Assembly (NCBI GenBank): GCA_023393125.1
Contig: JAEWMQ010000019.1
Coordinates: forward strand, 5,013 to 69,012
Source: Bacillota bacterium
Lineage (GTDB): Bacteria > Bacillota > Clostridia > Lachnospirales > Cellulosilyticaceae
Length of the DNA: 64,000 nt
Direction of reading: 5' to 3'
This document shows positions 18,470 to 28,058 of the stretch, piece after piece. Positions within the stretch are counted from its first letter, which is position 1. Every line of letters starts with the position of its first letter. A model generated the notes under the pieces. The model did no database searches and had not been told where the DNA came from. It worked only from the letters and a program-made list of their open reading frames with translations. Both the position numbers and the translations under genes were made by a program.

Positions 18470-19258
18470 ATGAAAAAAAAAATAGCAATGGTACTTATTA
18501 GTATACATTTAATTATTCCAACAATTGTGTTCGCTGACAATACGATAAAGATTACTTTGAATGGGGAAACAACTAAAGTGAAAGAATACGAACCTTATAT
18601 TGATGTTCAAAGTAGGACTATGATCTCTATACGTTGGGTAGCTGAACAATTAGGTTATAAAGTACACTGGAATCCTGAGACTCAAACAGCAACCATTAAC
18701 AATAGTATTGATACAATTAAAGTCAAGGCAAAGCACGATATAATCGTTACTCAGAGCACATCTATAAAAATGGACACAATATCTGTAATAAAAAATGACC
18801 ATTTATTTATCCCGGTCAGATTCCTATCGGAATGCTTTGGTTTTGATGTAAAATGGAATACGGAAATAAATATGATTTATTTGATAGACCCAAATCGAAT
18901 ACTTAGTGAAAATGAGAATTTTGGAGTATTGACTCCGAAAGGCATTGATAAATTCGAGTATGAGATAGAGAAAAAACATCATGATTACTATTCATCCATA
19001 GAGTTTTATGAAGCAACTTCGAAAGGTTTATTGTTTACTTTGGTTTATTATGATTTGAACTACTGGAACAATGAAGTAAAAGATAATTTCTCTTTAGCAT
19101 ATACTGAAATTTACAAAGATAAAAAAAACTTGCTAATTTGCGTATCTGCTTCAGATGTACAGTATGATCCTAGCAATATTCAGGAGAAAGAGAGATATAA
19201 TAAACTTTGGAATACAATAGAAAGAGTCTGTATTAGTGCATATGTCTTTACAAATTAG
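18470..19258 (+). CDS. Secreted stalk-domain (copper amine oxidase N-like) protein
   Basis: 262 residues, signal peptide MKKKIAMVLISIHLIIPTIVFA. Residues ~24-145 form a copper-amine-oxidase-N/stalk domain: the ITLNG start, SIRWVAEQLGYKVHW, TATINN, and the repeat half PVRFLSECFGFDVKWN. The C-terminal ~110 residues are unrecognised. Stalk domains are a common cell-surface module in Clostridia with structural or binding roles. A strong GGAGG precedes the start. It lies in a run of secreted-protein genes. Confidence 0.82.
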   Translation: MKKKIAMVLISIHLIIPTIVFADNTIKITLNGETTKVKEYEPYIDVQSRTMISIRWVAEQLGYKVHWNPETQTATINNSIDTIKVKAKHDIIVTQSTSIKMDTISVIKNDHLFIPVRFLSECFGFDVKWNTEINMIYLIDPNRILSENENFGVLTPKGIDKFEYEIEKKHHDYYSSIEFYEATSKGLLFTLVYYDLNYWNNEVKDNFSLAYTEIYKDKKNLLICVSASDVQYDPSNIQEKERYNKLWNTIERVCISAYVFTN

Positions 19259-19622
19259 TTTTATAAAACAACAATTTGTCGATGTGAAATATAATGCTAG
19301 TATAGCACTATAACTGGAGAGAAGTTTCAGGTTAGCTCGAAGTTTTGTAACATCCAGTACTACCTTATATCTTGAGTTTACTGTTTCAGGAACGGTAAGT
19401 GTAGCAGAGTCTAAGAAATATGTTGTCACGATATATAGGAGTAGTAGTACACGTTCATGTATATATATATGATGTTAAGACTAAGTCATATTATGATAGC
19501 TATAAGTATAGTGGTTCTAATATTATTTTAGTATAGTCATTCTATATTAATGATGATTATAAAACGTTTAAGTTAATGCAAAATTAGCTATATAGCGTGA
19601 TATACTTAAGGAGGATATTAAT
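19259..19622 (+). other. Gene-free stretch with remnant of a secreted protein
   Basis: Around 19330-19450 one frame reads SFVTSSTTLYLEFTVSGTVSVAESKKYVVTIYRSS with no start, resembling part of small secreted beta-sandwich proteins (DUF6147-like). It is broken upstream and downstream. The last ~20 bases hold the strong TAAGGAGGA ribosome site of the next gene. Confidence 0.4.
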
Positions 19623-21158
19623 ATGAATTTAAAGAAAAATATATTAGTGTTTATGATAAATATTGTTGTATTATCTAACACGTTAATTGCTTCTCCTATC
19701 GAAGGAGGGTCAAGATTAGTAGGTGGAACAATAAGTGCTAATTTCCCTAAAGAACTTAAAATATCGCCAATTAGCTTGAATAAGGAAAATGATACTAATA
19801 ACATGACCACTTTAGAACATGATGGAATTAGATTAGGGGAAATTCAAATGGAAGAGCACAAAATCGATATGCCTAGTACTGTAACTCCTTCTAGTGCATA
19901 TAATATTGTAAATGATACTTCTGCTACAGAACTAGTAGATAATCCTGAAATGCAATTATTAGCTCTTCCAGATTTATCAATTATAGAATTTACCCATAAT
20001 ACAGGTAATTATCCTTTTGCAGCAGGAGGTAACGCTCCATTGCGTTATGTGTTAAGTAATACAGGTGGCGTTGCAGCTAGTAATGTACATGTGGGGATTT
20101 ATATTGACGGAGATTTTATAGGAACCCAAAATTTAGGAAATCTCTCTGCTAATTATAACTATGCTGTATCTTTTGAAATAGGTGGTGTTCCTGCTGGAAA
20201 TCATACTATTATGTTAAAAGCAGATTATTATAATTATGTACAAGAGTCAAATGAAAATAATAATACTCGTTCAGCTACGTTTAATTGGGAGGGAATACCA
20301 GATTTAGTTGTGGAAATCTTAAGTGATGGTGATGTAAGTGAAATACCAACAGGAGAATCTTTAGGTTACCAACTAATTGTATACAATATTGGATCAGAAG
20401 TGGCCTATGGACCATTTGAAGTAGATTTAGTTCTAGATAATGGAGAAGAGACTTCTACGACCACTTTTGAAGTAAGCAATTTACCTTCCGGTTATGGAGC
20501 TAGCGCTAGCTTTAATGCTACATTTCATTCTGGTTTAATTGGTACAGTAATGGGTGTTGCAGATACTGGAAATAGTGTAAGAGAATCAAATGAAAACAAT
20601 AATAGTGGTAGACATGAATGTAATCTATTCCATGTACACAATCTAGGAAGTTATACAAGTAATTGGGTACATTCTACTGAAGCAAGCCTGGGTAATGGAA
20701 CACCTTACTTAACGAGGCCAAGTATTACAGTTTCTAGAGATGCTTCCCGTTTATACACAAGTAATCAGTTAAATTCTATTAAAAGATGGAACAATATCTC
20801 TTCAAATGTGGTAATCGACAATTATGTAGTTTCAGATGATGAGACATCAGATGTCATAATTACTGTAGCAGAGTTACCGTTAAATCATATGGGTGATACA
20901 ACACCAATTGATAGTTTTACAAAGACGAAAATAACACTAACAAACGATACTATCCTGCTTACTTCTACAGATGCAGTACTCTCCAAAGCTATTGCTCATG
21001 AAATGGGCCATGCACTGGGGTTAGCACATCCTTATGAACAAGCTAATCATGATAATTGTCCATATCCGTCAATAATGTTTCAAGGTGGGATTGGAAATGC
21101 TACATTAGAAGTTACAAGTGCTGATAAAGGTAACATCAGGCATTTGTTTGGAAAATAG
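19623..21158 (+). CDS. Secreted CARDB-domain metzincin metalloprotease
   Basis: 511 residues with an N-terminal signal segment (LVFMINIVVLSNTLIAS). Two CARDB adhesion-type domains lie at ~115-220 and ~225-330; each ends with a V-x-E-S-N-E-N-N-N motif. The C-terminal ~150 residues are a zinc protease with HEMGHALGLAHP (His459, Glu460, His463, His469), the HExxHxxGxxH signature of metzincins. It probably cleaves extracellular protein substrates while the CARDB domains bind surface or substrate. Shortly downstream is another small secreted protein, likely in the same operon. Confidence 0.88.
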   Translation: MNLKKNILVFMINIVVLSNTLIASPIEGGSRLVGGTISANFPKELKISPISLNKENDTNNMTTLEHDGIRLGEIQMEEHKIDMPSTVTPSSAYNIVNDTSATELVDNPEMQLLALPDLSIIEFTHNTGNYPFAAGGNAPLRYVLSNTGGVAASNVHVGIYIDGDFIGTQNLGNLSANYNYAVSFEIGGVPAGNHTIMLKADYYNYVQESNENNNTRSATFNWEGIPDLVVEILSDGDVSEIPTGESLGYQLIVYNIGSEVAYGPFEVDLVLDNGEETSTTTFEVSNLPSGYGASASFNATFHSGLIGTVMGVADTGNSVRESNENNNSGRHECNLFHVHNLGSYTSNWVHSTEASLGNGTPYLTRPSITVSRDASRLYTSNQLNSIKRWNNISSNVVIDNYVVSDDETSDVIITVAELPLNHMGDTTPIDSFTKTKITLTNDTILLTSTDAVLSKAIAHEMGHALGLAHPYEQANHDNCPYPSIMFQGGIGNATLEVTSADKGNIRHLFGK

Positions 21159-21182
21159 ATACTAAGATGGGAGGATTACTAT

Positions 21183-21821
21183 ATGCTTAAAAATATTGTA
21201 TCAAAAACTTTTATTATTTTTTTAGGGATTTTATTTAGTTCTACAATATTATATGCTTCACCAATTATTACTTTATCAGATGAGGATATTGTTGCAAAAA
21301 CTAATATAGAACGTAAATTTATGTACGCCATAAATATTCCAGAAGATTTAGAAGATGTGGAAAACGTTTCGCAGATAATTGTAAAGGCCGAAGTTCTTCC
21401 AGACCGTGAAAATCTAGAGCTTAATAGAGCTGCTTATGGTTTTACAAAAACAAAACTAAAGATAACAAAGGTTTTCTCAGGTGATTTAAAGGTTGATGAT
21501 GTTATAGCTATTACTGAAGAATATTTTTATTTTACAGACAGTATTTCAGGTGAACTTCATTTACATGCTGTAGCCCTTTATGAACCTGCAGTAATTGGTG
21601 AAGAATATATATTCTTCCTATATGGTAAAGGAAGACCTAATACCGCAAGAGAAGGCACATATCAAATTGTTAATATTACTGATGGCAAGTTTCCTATTAC
21701 TAAAAATAATTTAAAAACACAAAAGGCTGATATATTATCCAATAGCGAACTTAATATAGGTGAAGGTGATATCTCAAAATACAAAAAGATGTATAATGAA
21801 GTGATGGAAAAATATAATTAA
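21183..21821 (+). CDS. Secreted protein of unknown function
   Basis: 212 residues, signal peptide ending near FSSTILYAS. The mature part is beta-rich with TKTKLKITKVFSGDLKVDDVIAITEEY, a pattern of small extracytoplasmic proteins with 'KVFKG-x-x-K-x-G-D' blocks. It is 24 bases after the metalloprotease and followed by an intrinsic terminator, so the two form an operon. It could be an inhibitor or partner of the protease; that is inference from position. Confidence 0.65.
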   Translation: MLKNIVSKTFIIFLGILFSSTILYASPIITLSDEDIVAKTNIERKFMYAINIPEDLEDVENVSQIIVKAEVLPDRENLELNRAAYGFTKTKLKITKVFSGDLKVDDVIAITEEYFYFTDSISGELHLHAVALYEPAVIGEEYIFFLYGKGRPNTAREGTYQIVNITDGKFPITKNNLKTQKADILSNSELNIGEGDISKYKKMYNEVMEKYN

Positions 21822-21826
21822 ATATG

Positions 21827-21866
21827 TAGGGGGATAAGAGATTTCTTTTCTTACCCCCCTATTTTT
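21827..21866 (+). terminator. Intrinsic terminator after metalloprotease operon
   Basis: TAGGGGGGATAAG pairs with CTTACCCCCCTA, followed by TTTTT. Confidence 0.8.
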
Positions 21867-21879
21867 GCAATATCATTTT

Positions 21880-22136
21880 GAGGGCTTTCAGGACATTTTG
21901 AAGTTTTAATAAAAATTTCAAGGTCTGAAGGTCTTTTTTTGCAAGTACTGTAAATTCACAGTTTTTTATCTCAAATGCTTGCCTTCATATCTAACTATTT
22001 TATAATCATTTCTTATATAAAAAATTATATCTGAGGTGAAGATGACTGAGAATTACATAAAGAAACTTATTAAATATGCAAAGAAAATTTATCGTAAAAA
22101 GGATAGGTTAAAAGTGCTGACAGTTGCAAAAAGATG
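21880..22136 (+). mobile_element. LE copy A with truncated transposase
   Basis: Starts GAGGGCTTTCAGG, contains the LE hairpin, the conserved GTAAATTCACAGTTTTT segment and a TATAAT -10 box. It then has the first ~31 codons of the IS transposase (ATG 22042, MTENYIKKLIKYAKKIYRKKD) before a stop at about 22136. The rest of the IS is gone. Confidence 0.8.
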
Positions 22137-22234
22137 ACTAAGTAAGGTCGTTAGGGAGTATAAAAATACTATTAATGATACAGCAGAGAGTATGAGGCGA
22201 ATATATAACAAGTTTTATAATAGGGGGGAGTAAT

Positions 22235-22783
22235 TTGATATTTATATTAATGGATATAATTTCAAGAGATAATAAAGATTTAGTATGTGAAATATTTTTA
22301 AAAATGAATATAAAGATGTACAATATTTCTTTTGATATATTAAGATCCCATAGTGATGCCGAGGAAGCAGTATCGCAAACATTTTTAAAAATCATGGAAC
22401 ATAGTGAAAAAATTTCGGCTTTACCATGTCCCAAAATTGAACCTTACTGCATTGTAATATTGAAGAATGAAACTATGAATGTCATAAGGAAACGCAGGAA
22501 AATGGTATATATAGATGATATAGACTGTCTTGAGTATAGTGACAAAAATCATGATATAGAAGGAGGATATATCCAAAGTGCAGAAAAAGAAAGATTGCTT
22601 TCTTATGTAAATAGGCTTCCTGGGGATGAGAGAAGCTTTATTTATTTTCGTTTTGTTCATGAGATGAGTTTTAAGCAAATTGGGGTGTTATTAAATATTA
22701 CGGAAGGAACTGCAAGAAAACGAGGACAACGTATTTTAAAAAAATTACGCTCCTATTATGTACGTGATGACAAAAATGGGTAA
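22235..22783 (+). CDS. ECF-type RNA polymerase sigma factor
   Basis: 182 residues. TTG 22235 is used because GGGGGGAG lies 4 bases upstream. Region 2 is visible at ~25-75 (SHSDAEEAVSQTFLKIMEH) and region 4 at ~125-175 (RLPGDERSFIYFRFVHEMSFKQIGVLLNITEGTARKRGQRILKKL). It would direct transcription of a small regulon, usually controlled by a membrane anti-sigma factor encoded next door. The following ORF overlaps its 3' end but breaks after ~19 codons, so the expected partner is missing. It may read the upstream LE promoter. Confidence 0.85.
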   Translation: MIFILMDIISRDNKDLVCEIFLKMNIKMYNISFDILRSHSDAEEAVSQTFLKIMEHSEKISALPCPKIEPYCIVILKNETMNVIRKRRKMVYIDDIDCLEYSDKNHDIEGGYIQSAEKERLLSYVNRLPGDERSFIYFRFVHEMSFKQIGVLLNITEGTARKRGQRILKKLRSYYVRDDKNG

Positions 22784-23627
22784 AACAATAGAAGATGTAA
22801 TGAATGATGGTAGAATTAGATGATGATAGTATTATATATAAAGCCCTATCATTTTTGTAGATGAAATATCAGCTAAGAAGATAGAAGTATTGTCCTTTGA
22901 GCATCTAAGTATTCCTTTTCTATTGTATTGTTTTGATAATACTAGTTCTAAAACAGAAGGGGTATTAGGAATAGATAGTACAGAAGGAAAATTAATTTAA
23001 TTGAAAAATCTAGTAGCAAAACTTATGGGATTAAGGAATATATGGATTGAAGAGGCATCGTTCTCAATTCAGGTATGAAATAGAATATTTTATAGTTTAC
23101 TGTGTTTGCTATAAATATATGTCATTCTTGTTCTGAATATAAAGGGAACCAACAGCATAGAAATATAGGGTTTTTCATGTTTAAGAGAATAACAAAAACA
23201 TTACAAAAAAATAATCAAAAAAATATGTCCCTTTTTTCCTTTTCTTACGTTATATAGGTAAGAATAAAAAGTAATAAATATTATGGAGGTGATTCCATTG
23301 GGGGAAGTACAGGATAGCTAAGAGATTAAGTAACTTAAAAACTATTTAAACTAGGGAGTGGAAAGTGATTTATGAAAAATCAAACCTCATTCCATCCTCT
23401 TGAACCATTATATTTAAGCTCTATAAATCCTTATAAAGCTTAAATATAACAGACTTTAGTCTGAGTTTGATAAGGATGCAGAAGCAACGCAATTGATTAT
23501 TAAGAGGGCTAAAGTGGGGAATAGGATTGTTAAAGATAAAATACATAAATCTCTTGACGTTACTGAGGTTAAGCCAATTGAAGTAGTAATAAACTTTACA
23601 CTACCAATTTATACTAGGAGGTTTGTT
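22767..23627 (+). other. Decayed anti-sigma-like start and gene-free stretch
   Basis: ATG 22767 overlaps the sigma gene and encodes MTKMGKTIEDVMNDGRIR, then stops at 22823. The position and beginning fit an anti-sigma gene (DUF4367-type neighbours are common) that has decayed. Fragments of frame continue to ~23080. A strong GGAGGTGATT site at about 23283 leads only to a 7-codon frame, and ATG 23372 (23 codons) has no recognisable product. The rest contains nothing I can identify apart from the AGGAGG site of the next gene at 23616. Confidence 0.45.
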
Positions 23628-24839
23628 ATGAGATTAAAACAATCAATTATTGCTATTGGAATGTCATTTTTAATGTTAATACCAACTGTTACATATGCTA
23701 AGCAAGATGCTTTTGAATCGGAAATATATACACTTAGCGAAAGTGTTTCAACTGATGAAGCATTTCTTAGAGGTGAACAAGAAAGCATAGAAAAATATGG
23801 TTTGGATTTTTTAGTCAAGCAGGAAAATTCTTATTTAAATCATGAAAAGTTGATGAAGTCTTTTAATATGTCTAAATCCAATGATTCCATTTATCCAGAT
23901 TATTATGGCGGCTCCTATATTGATAATAATGGAAACTTAGTAATTTATATAAAGGATATAGATATATCACAAGATAAATTTCAAAAAAGTATTGATACGG
24001 AATTGGGAATAAATGATTTCACTGTTAAGTCAGCTATGTATTCATATAATGAATTAAATTCTGTCATGGATATGTTGAATTCTTACAAAAGTAATAATCC
24101 TGATGATATAGTTGCAAATAATTTCAATATATATTGGCTATCTGATAGAGAAAATACTATTGTTGTGGAATTGGATGAAATGAATGAGGAGCAAATTAGT
24201 CTTTTCAAGAAGGCAGTTATTGATTCTCCTATTATTACATTTAAGGAGTCAGAGGGTACTCCGGTTAAACAAGTAAATGTTAATCCTGGTCAGAAAATAT
24301 CAAGGTCAACATTTGATGCTTCTATGGGATATAGAGCGAAGAAAAATGGTGTTGTTGGAATTGTTACTGCTGGACATTTCGCGTCATTGAATGCACTAAT
24401 TAATGTTAGTGGTACTGATATTGGGAAAGTAACGGCAAGGCAAGAATCTGGGTCTGTTGATGCTGCTTTTATAGAAATAACAAACTCTAGCTATACGCCT
24501 ACCAATACATTGAATGGTACTTCAAATACATTGTCAACAACTATCAGTCAACCTGGAGTAGGAACTGTAATAAATAAATTAGGTTATAAGACAGGTGCCA
24601 CTACGGGAAAGATTCTTTCAACCAATGTGTCTATAACTTTAGATGGCATTAATCATACAAATTTAACAAGTGCTGATTATACGAGCGATTATGGAGATAG
24701 TGGTGGTATTATTTATTCATATATTAGCTCTACGAATACACGTTATACTCTGGGTATTCATTGTGCAGAAGTTGGATCGACTACATATTATATAAAAGCA
24801 GATGAAATAAATTCAGCTCTTGGGACGTCTAGATATTGA
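23628..24839 (+). CDS. Secreted S1-family (chymotrypsin-like) serine protease
   Basis: 403 residues from ATG 23628, chosen because AGGAGG is 6 bases upstream and a signal peptide (RLKQSIIAIGMSFLMLIPTVTYA) begins there; the frame is open 45 codons further up. Residues ~25-225 are a probable propeptide. The protease domain shows the triad His250 (VTAGHFA), Asp278 (VDAAFIE) and Ser358 (GDSGGIIYSY), close to streptogrisin / alpha-lytic types. Such enzymes are made as pro-proteins that mature outside the cell. No partner is obvious downstream. Confidence 0.87.
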   Translation: MRLKQSIIAIGMSFLMLIPTVTYAKQDAFESEIYTLSESVSTDEAFLRGEQESIEKYGLDFLVKQENSYLNHEKLMKSFNMSKSNDSIYPDYYGGSYIDNNGNLVIYIKDIDISQDKFQKSIDTELGINDFTVKSAMYSYNELNSVMDMLNSYKSNNPDDIVANNFNIYWLSDRENTIVVELDEMNEEQISLFKKAVIDSPIITFKESEGTPVKQVNVNPGQKISRSTFDASMGYRAKKNGVVGIVTAGHFASLNALINVSGTDIGKVTARQESGSVDAAFIEITNSSYTPTNTLNGTSNTLSTTISQPGVGTVINKLGYKTGATTGKILSTNVSITLDGINHTNLTSADYTSDYGDSGGIIYSYISSTNTRYTLGIHCAEVGSTTYYIKADEINSALGTSRY

Positions 24840-25030
24840 TGCATTAATTTAATGCAGTATTGAGTATATATGAAAACAGATACGATTTGCATTTTGGAAT
24901 TAATTTATGGAAGCACATTCTAACTAAACTGATAGATGAAGAAAAATATTTGCTAATGGAGAATTAGAAGTTAAAATTTCTGTTTTATATTATATAACAG
25001 AACATTTTATAATAGAACCTAAAAGTTATA

Positions 25031-25082
25031 ATATTGAACAAACGGGTTATATAATACATCATATAACCCGTTTGTTCAATAT
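25031..25082. repeat. Perfect 22-bp inverted repeat (hairpin)
   Basis: ATATTGAACAAACGGGTTAT(AT) at 25031 is exactly complementary to 25061-25082, with an 8-base loop AATACATC. It lies 24 bases before the lipoprotein gene. It has no T-run after it on the + strand but is AT-rich at both ends, so it could be a bidirectional terminator or an operator-like site. Confidence 0.85.
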
Positions 25083-25106
25083 ATATTTATTAAGAGGAGT
25101 AAGAGT

Positions 25107-25643
25107 ATGAAGAAAGTTTTATTGTTTTTATGCTTATGTTTAACCTTTTTATGTAGTGGATGTAATAAAGATAATGAGAGTAATAAAAGGAGTGAAGGTA
25201 ATATAAATATGGAAAATGCTCAAAATAAAAATATTCCAAGTGAAGACATACCAGCAGCAGATGCGGATTCTATAAATAAAACAAAATCTTCTATTTCACA
25301 AAATGAGATAGAGAATACTGATTTAGTTGAGAGCAGTATAGGTGTATTATCTTCTTCCGAACTGACTATTACATATAAAAATAAAACTACTAATATATTA
25401 AGTTATGGAAAAGGATATATATTACAGATAGAAAACGAAGAAGAGTGGATAGATATTCCAACAGTAACTGGTATTGGTTGGAAGGATGTTTCATTAAATT
25501 TGGAAGCTGATGGAATCTTTGAAGATGTTATTAACCTAAATCAATTATTTGGAGAATTAAAAGGAGGTCATTATAGAATTATTAAAGAAATGTCTATGGA
25601 AACATCAAAAATAAAAGTAACAGCAGAATTTGATATAGAATGA
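25107..25643 (+). CDS. Lipoprotein with bacterial Ig-like domain
   Basis: 178 residues. The lipobox LCSGC lies at the end of a type II signal peptide, so it is a membrane-anchored lipoprotein; the linker to ~residue 75 is Asn/Ser/Asp-rich. The C-terminal ~100 residues (LTITYKNKTTNILSYGKGYILQ ... GHYRIIKE) match the Ig-like (Big_8-type) fold of small Clostridia lipoproteins. Function is unknown. GAGGAGTAAG is its ribosome site. Confidence 0.75.
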   Translation: MKKVLLFLCLCLTFLCSGCNKDNESNKRSEGNINMENAQNKNIPSEDIPAADADSINKTKSSISQNEIENTDLVESSIGVLSSSELTITYKNKTTNILSYGKGYILQIENEEEWIDIPTVTGIGWKDVSLNLEADGIFEDVINLNQLFGELKGGHYRIIKEMSMETSKIKVTAEFDIE

Positions 25644-25990
25644 AAAGGTTATTAATTGTAAGTATACCTAAAGAATAATGTGTGTATATCAATATTTCAT
25701 AAAGTACTAAACTAAGTAATTATAAATATGTTATGTAAGAAACTGTATTTGCAGCAAAGAATATGGATCAAGTATTTTCCATTTACACCTATATAAACAG
25801 TGTAAGCAGCATGCTAACAATTTCTGATGGAACGGCAACAATAAAAAATAGTGTTCTATAAATATAGTATAGAGTTACTTCAGGAGCGAAAGTGTTCAAT
25901 TTGAAACTGTATTAAAACCATAAGAAATATTAGATCGTGCAACTTGCTGTACAATTATTATGCTCACATTTAAATAAGGGATGGTACTTA
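25644..25990 (+). other. Remnants: DUF6147-like fragment and solitary IS right end
   Basis: At ~25800-25850 one frame gives SSMLTISDGTATIKNSV, the characteristic core of small DUF6147-like secreted proteins, with no intact gene around it. At 25860-25897 is a copy of the right end of the 1550-bp IS (ATATAGTATAGAG ... GGAGCGAAAGTGTTC), the only right end seen without a transposase. Confidence 0.5.
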
Positions 25991-26527
25991 GTGAGAGTTA
26001 AAAAGATACATTATAATAAATTTATTTGTTTTGTGATTATGATAGCTATTATTTTTGCAATTTGCGTGGCGATGTTGGGAAAATGGATTTATAAAATAAA
26101 ATATATTAACTTACAAGAAAAGGAAAACTATATCGATTTAGATGTAACAGATTCCTATGTTAAATTTACAACATCTTATTGGAACGAAGATATTTTGGGA
26201 ACTCATATAAATGAAGAATATATTACAAGTACAAAATACATAGTTGAAACTTATTATATTTTAAAAGATGGTGTTGTTACAAATAAAGAAAGAAAAGAAT
26301 ATAGTATTAAAGAAGAGGACTATAAGTTGCTGTTAGAATACCTTATCAATGAAAAACAATTTTTTTCAAAAATAGAAAAGGCTGATCCTAATCCCGGAAT
26401 AGTATATGAATTAGAGATTCGTCACTTAAATCAAACAAAAAGTGTAATACTTTCTGTAGATGAAGATGAGTTGATAGATCAAATAAATGTATTATCAATA
26501 CATATATTAGAAAATAGTTCTCAATAG
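25991..26527 (+). CDS. Membrane-anchored protein of unknown function
   Basis: 178 residues from GTG 25991 (AAGGGA upstream); the frame is open to 25937. One transmembrane helix at ~12-32 (FVIMIAIIFAICVAMLG) with a basic N-terminus, then a ~145-residue extracytoplasmic part containing paired strands and charged helices. No family recognised. It follows a solitary IS right end, so its promoter may have been changed by that element. Confidence 0.65.
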   Translation: MRVKKIHYNKFICFVIMIAIIFAICVAMLGKWIYKIKYINLQEKENYIDLDVTDSYVKFTTSYWNEDILGTHINEEYITSTKYIVETYYILKDGVVTNKERKEYSIKEEDYKLLLEYLINEKQFFSKIEKADPNPGIVYELEIRHLNQTKSVILSVDEDELIDQINVLSIHILENSSQ

Positions 26528-27072
26528 TAATTTCTTCCTATTTAATAGGGGTATCTTTATATACCCCGGGGGTACATTCTCTTATTAACGCCAAATAGTT
26601 TCCTGACTCTGTCCAAAGGCACGTTGAGACTGTAGTGAAGCTATCTAAATAAATGACCTTATAAAACAAACTCTTTCCCCCTAAAAAAAACTCTTTCCCA
26701 CCAACTTCTTCCATTAGGGAAAATGCAGGAAGCTCCGCCAGGAGCTAAGGGCAAGAGGAAAAAGGGATAAGAGAAGGAAGAAGAACAGGGCTAAGGAATT
26801 AAGGCTCAAGGGATAAAGAATAGAAAAAATGAGAGAAGGATTAAGGGAAAGCTACCCCTTGATCCTTTTTTCTTTACCCCAAAATCCACCCTAACTTTTT
26901 TACATGAAAATAAAGTTGTTCCCGATTTTCTTAAATTTGAGAGAAAAAAACAGGGCAAAAATGAGGAAAAAGGGATAGACTTTCTTTTAGCGGGCAACGA
27001 AGAATGTGGGTTTGTGAGGGGTCAAGTGGGACAGACTTTTTTTTTGCGGTACATAGTAGGAAGAAATTTTTG
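26528..27072 (+). repeat. R2 repeat copy b (long form)
   Basis: Begins TTTCTTCCTATTTAATAGGGG right after the stop of the previous gene, then the CCCCGGGGGTACATTCTC block, TTAACGCCAAATAGTTTCCT and CAAAGGCACGTTGAGACTG. The second half matches copy f (60205-60600): ATAAAGTTGTTCCCGATTTTC, GGGATAGACTTTCTTTT and a closing GCGGTACA. No coding region is credible; ORFs on the opposite strand are not conserved between the copies. Confidence 0.8.
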
Positions 27073-27269
27073 AGTTGAAAATTTCTTAAAAGGGAAAAGG
27101 GGGAAGGAGCAAATAGCGGATAAGGTGATGAAGAGAGAGAAAGGAATGAGGGGATAGATATGATAGACAGGAATAAATTAAGATGTGCGCGAGATTATAG
27201 TTGATATATTATTAGTTACAGGCTAAACTATATTCAATAGATATTTATTAGAAATGGAGGTTAGAATAT

Positions 27270-27530
27270 ATGGCTGATAAAGTTATAGATTATTTATCTA
27301 CTATATTATTAGGTGGGATAATTGCTATGCGAAATGATGTAGATGATGATAAGGCAAAAGAACTGACTAATAATCTTTTAACAAATGCGGACTGGCATGC
27401 GTTAGTAGAATATATGGAAGATGCGATAGAGCAGTCTCAAGTTGACTACGAGTTAGTTGAACAACAGTTGGTGCATTTTTTAAAAACGGATCAATATTGG
27501 GTAGCATGGTCTAAAAGGGTTGTTCAATAA
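27270..27530 (+). CDS. Small acidic protein, unknown
   Basis: 86 residues with ATGGAGG 11 bases upstream. Helical, acidic, with a hydrophobic patch at 8-20 (YLSTILLGGIIAM). No family recognised. First of a run of closely spaced small genes on the same strand that looks like imported DNA. Confidence 0.6.
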   Translation: MADKVIDYLSTILLGGIIAMRNDVDDDKAKELTNNLLTNADWHALVEYMEDAIEQSQVDYELVEQQLVHFLKTDQYWVAWSKRVVQ

Positions 27531-27604
27531 TATAGTTTATTTATACTTTTCTGTTAATAAAACAAAAAAATAATAGTATTCCTATTAAGAAGTGGAGGTA
27601 TAGA

Positions 27605-27871
27605 ATGGAAGAGAACTTATTAGAATCAGTAAGAAGCATGCATACGGAATTACAAGAAATGAAGGAAAATCTGGCAACAAAAGATGAGATAAAAGTTTTG
27701 AGAGAAGAATTAGCAAGTGTTAATAATAAAGTATCTAATATGCTTGATTTACTGTTTTCTATGAGAGAGGCACAGATTGATGAAGCTACTGAAGTAGTAA
27801 TAAATTTAAAGCAAGTAGAGAAAAAAATTGATAAGTTGGAATTAAGAATTATTAAAAACAATTTAAAGTAA
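27605..27871 (+). CDS. Small coiled-coil protein
   Basis: 88 residues with GGAGG before the start. Almost entirely heptad-like helices (LLESVRSMHTELQEMKENL; KVLREELASVNNKVSNMLDLL; VEKKIDKLELRIIKNNLK). It probably oligomerises; function unknown. Followed by a tiny 22-codon GTG frame at 27906 with a strong AAAGGAGGA site that overlaps the terminator; this could be a leader peptide. Confidence 0.6.
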   Translation: MEENLLESVRSMHTELQEMKENLATKDEIKVLREELASVNNKVSNMLDLLFSMREAQIDEATEVVINLKQVEKKIDKLELRIIKNNLK

Positions 27872-27960
27872 GGTTAATAGATTAAAAGGAAAAGGAGGAA
27901 GGTATGTGAAACCAATAGATAAAAGTTGGAAATTAAATTGTTTTAAATTAATTAAAATAA

Positions 27961-28016
27961 AAAATAGGAGTTAAACCTTAAAGTCTGTTGACTAAAGTGT
28001 TTAACTCCTATTTTTT
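27961..28016 (+). terminator. Intrinsic terminator
   Basis: A 16-bp inverted repeat AAAATAGGAGTTAAAC / GTTTAACTCCTATTTT followed by TT. Confidence 0.8.
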
Positions 28017-28058
28017 GCTTATTGTCAAAGAATTTTAATTAAGAGAGGATGAAGAGGT

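Noticed and set aside
22138..22678. Minus-strand ORFs over the sigma-factor gene
   Set aside because: Shadows of the + strand gene, which shows clear sigma regions 2 and 4.
26806..26997. Minus-strand ORF inside R2 copy b
   Set aside because: No ribosome site, low-complexity composition, and the frame is not conserved in R2 copy f.
27961..28016. Attachment site or IS end
   Set aside because: A 16-bp inverted repeat with a T-rich tail between two small genes is explained by an intrinsic terminator.
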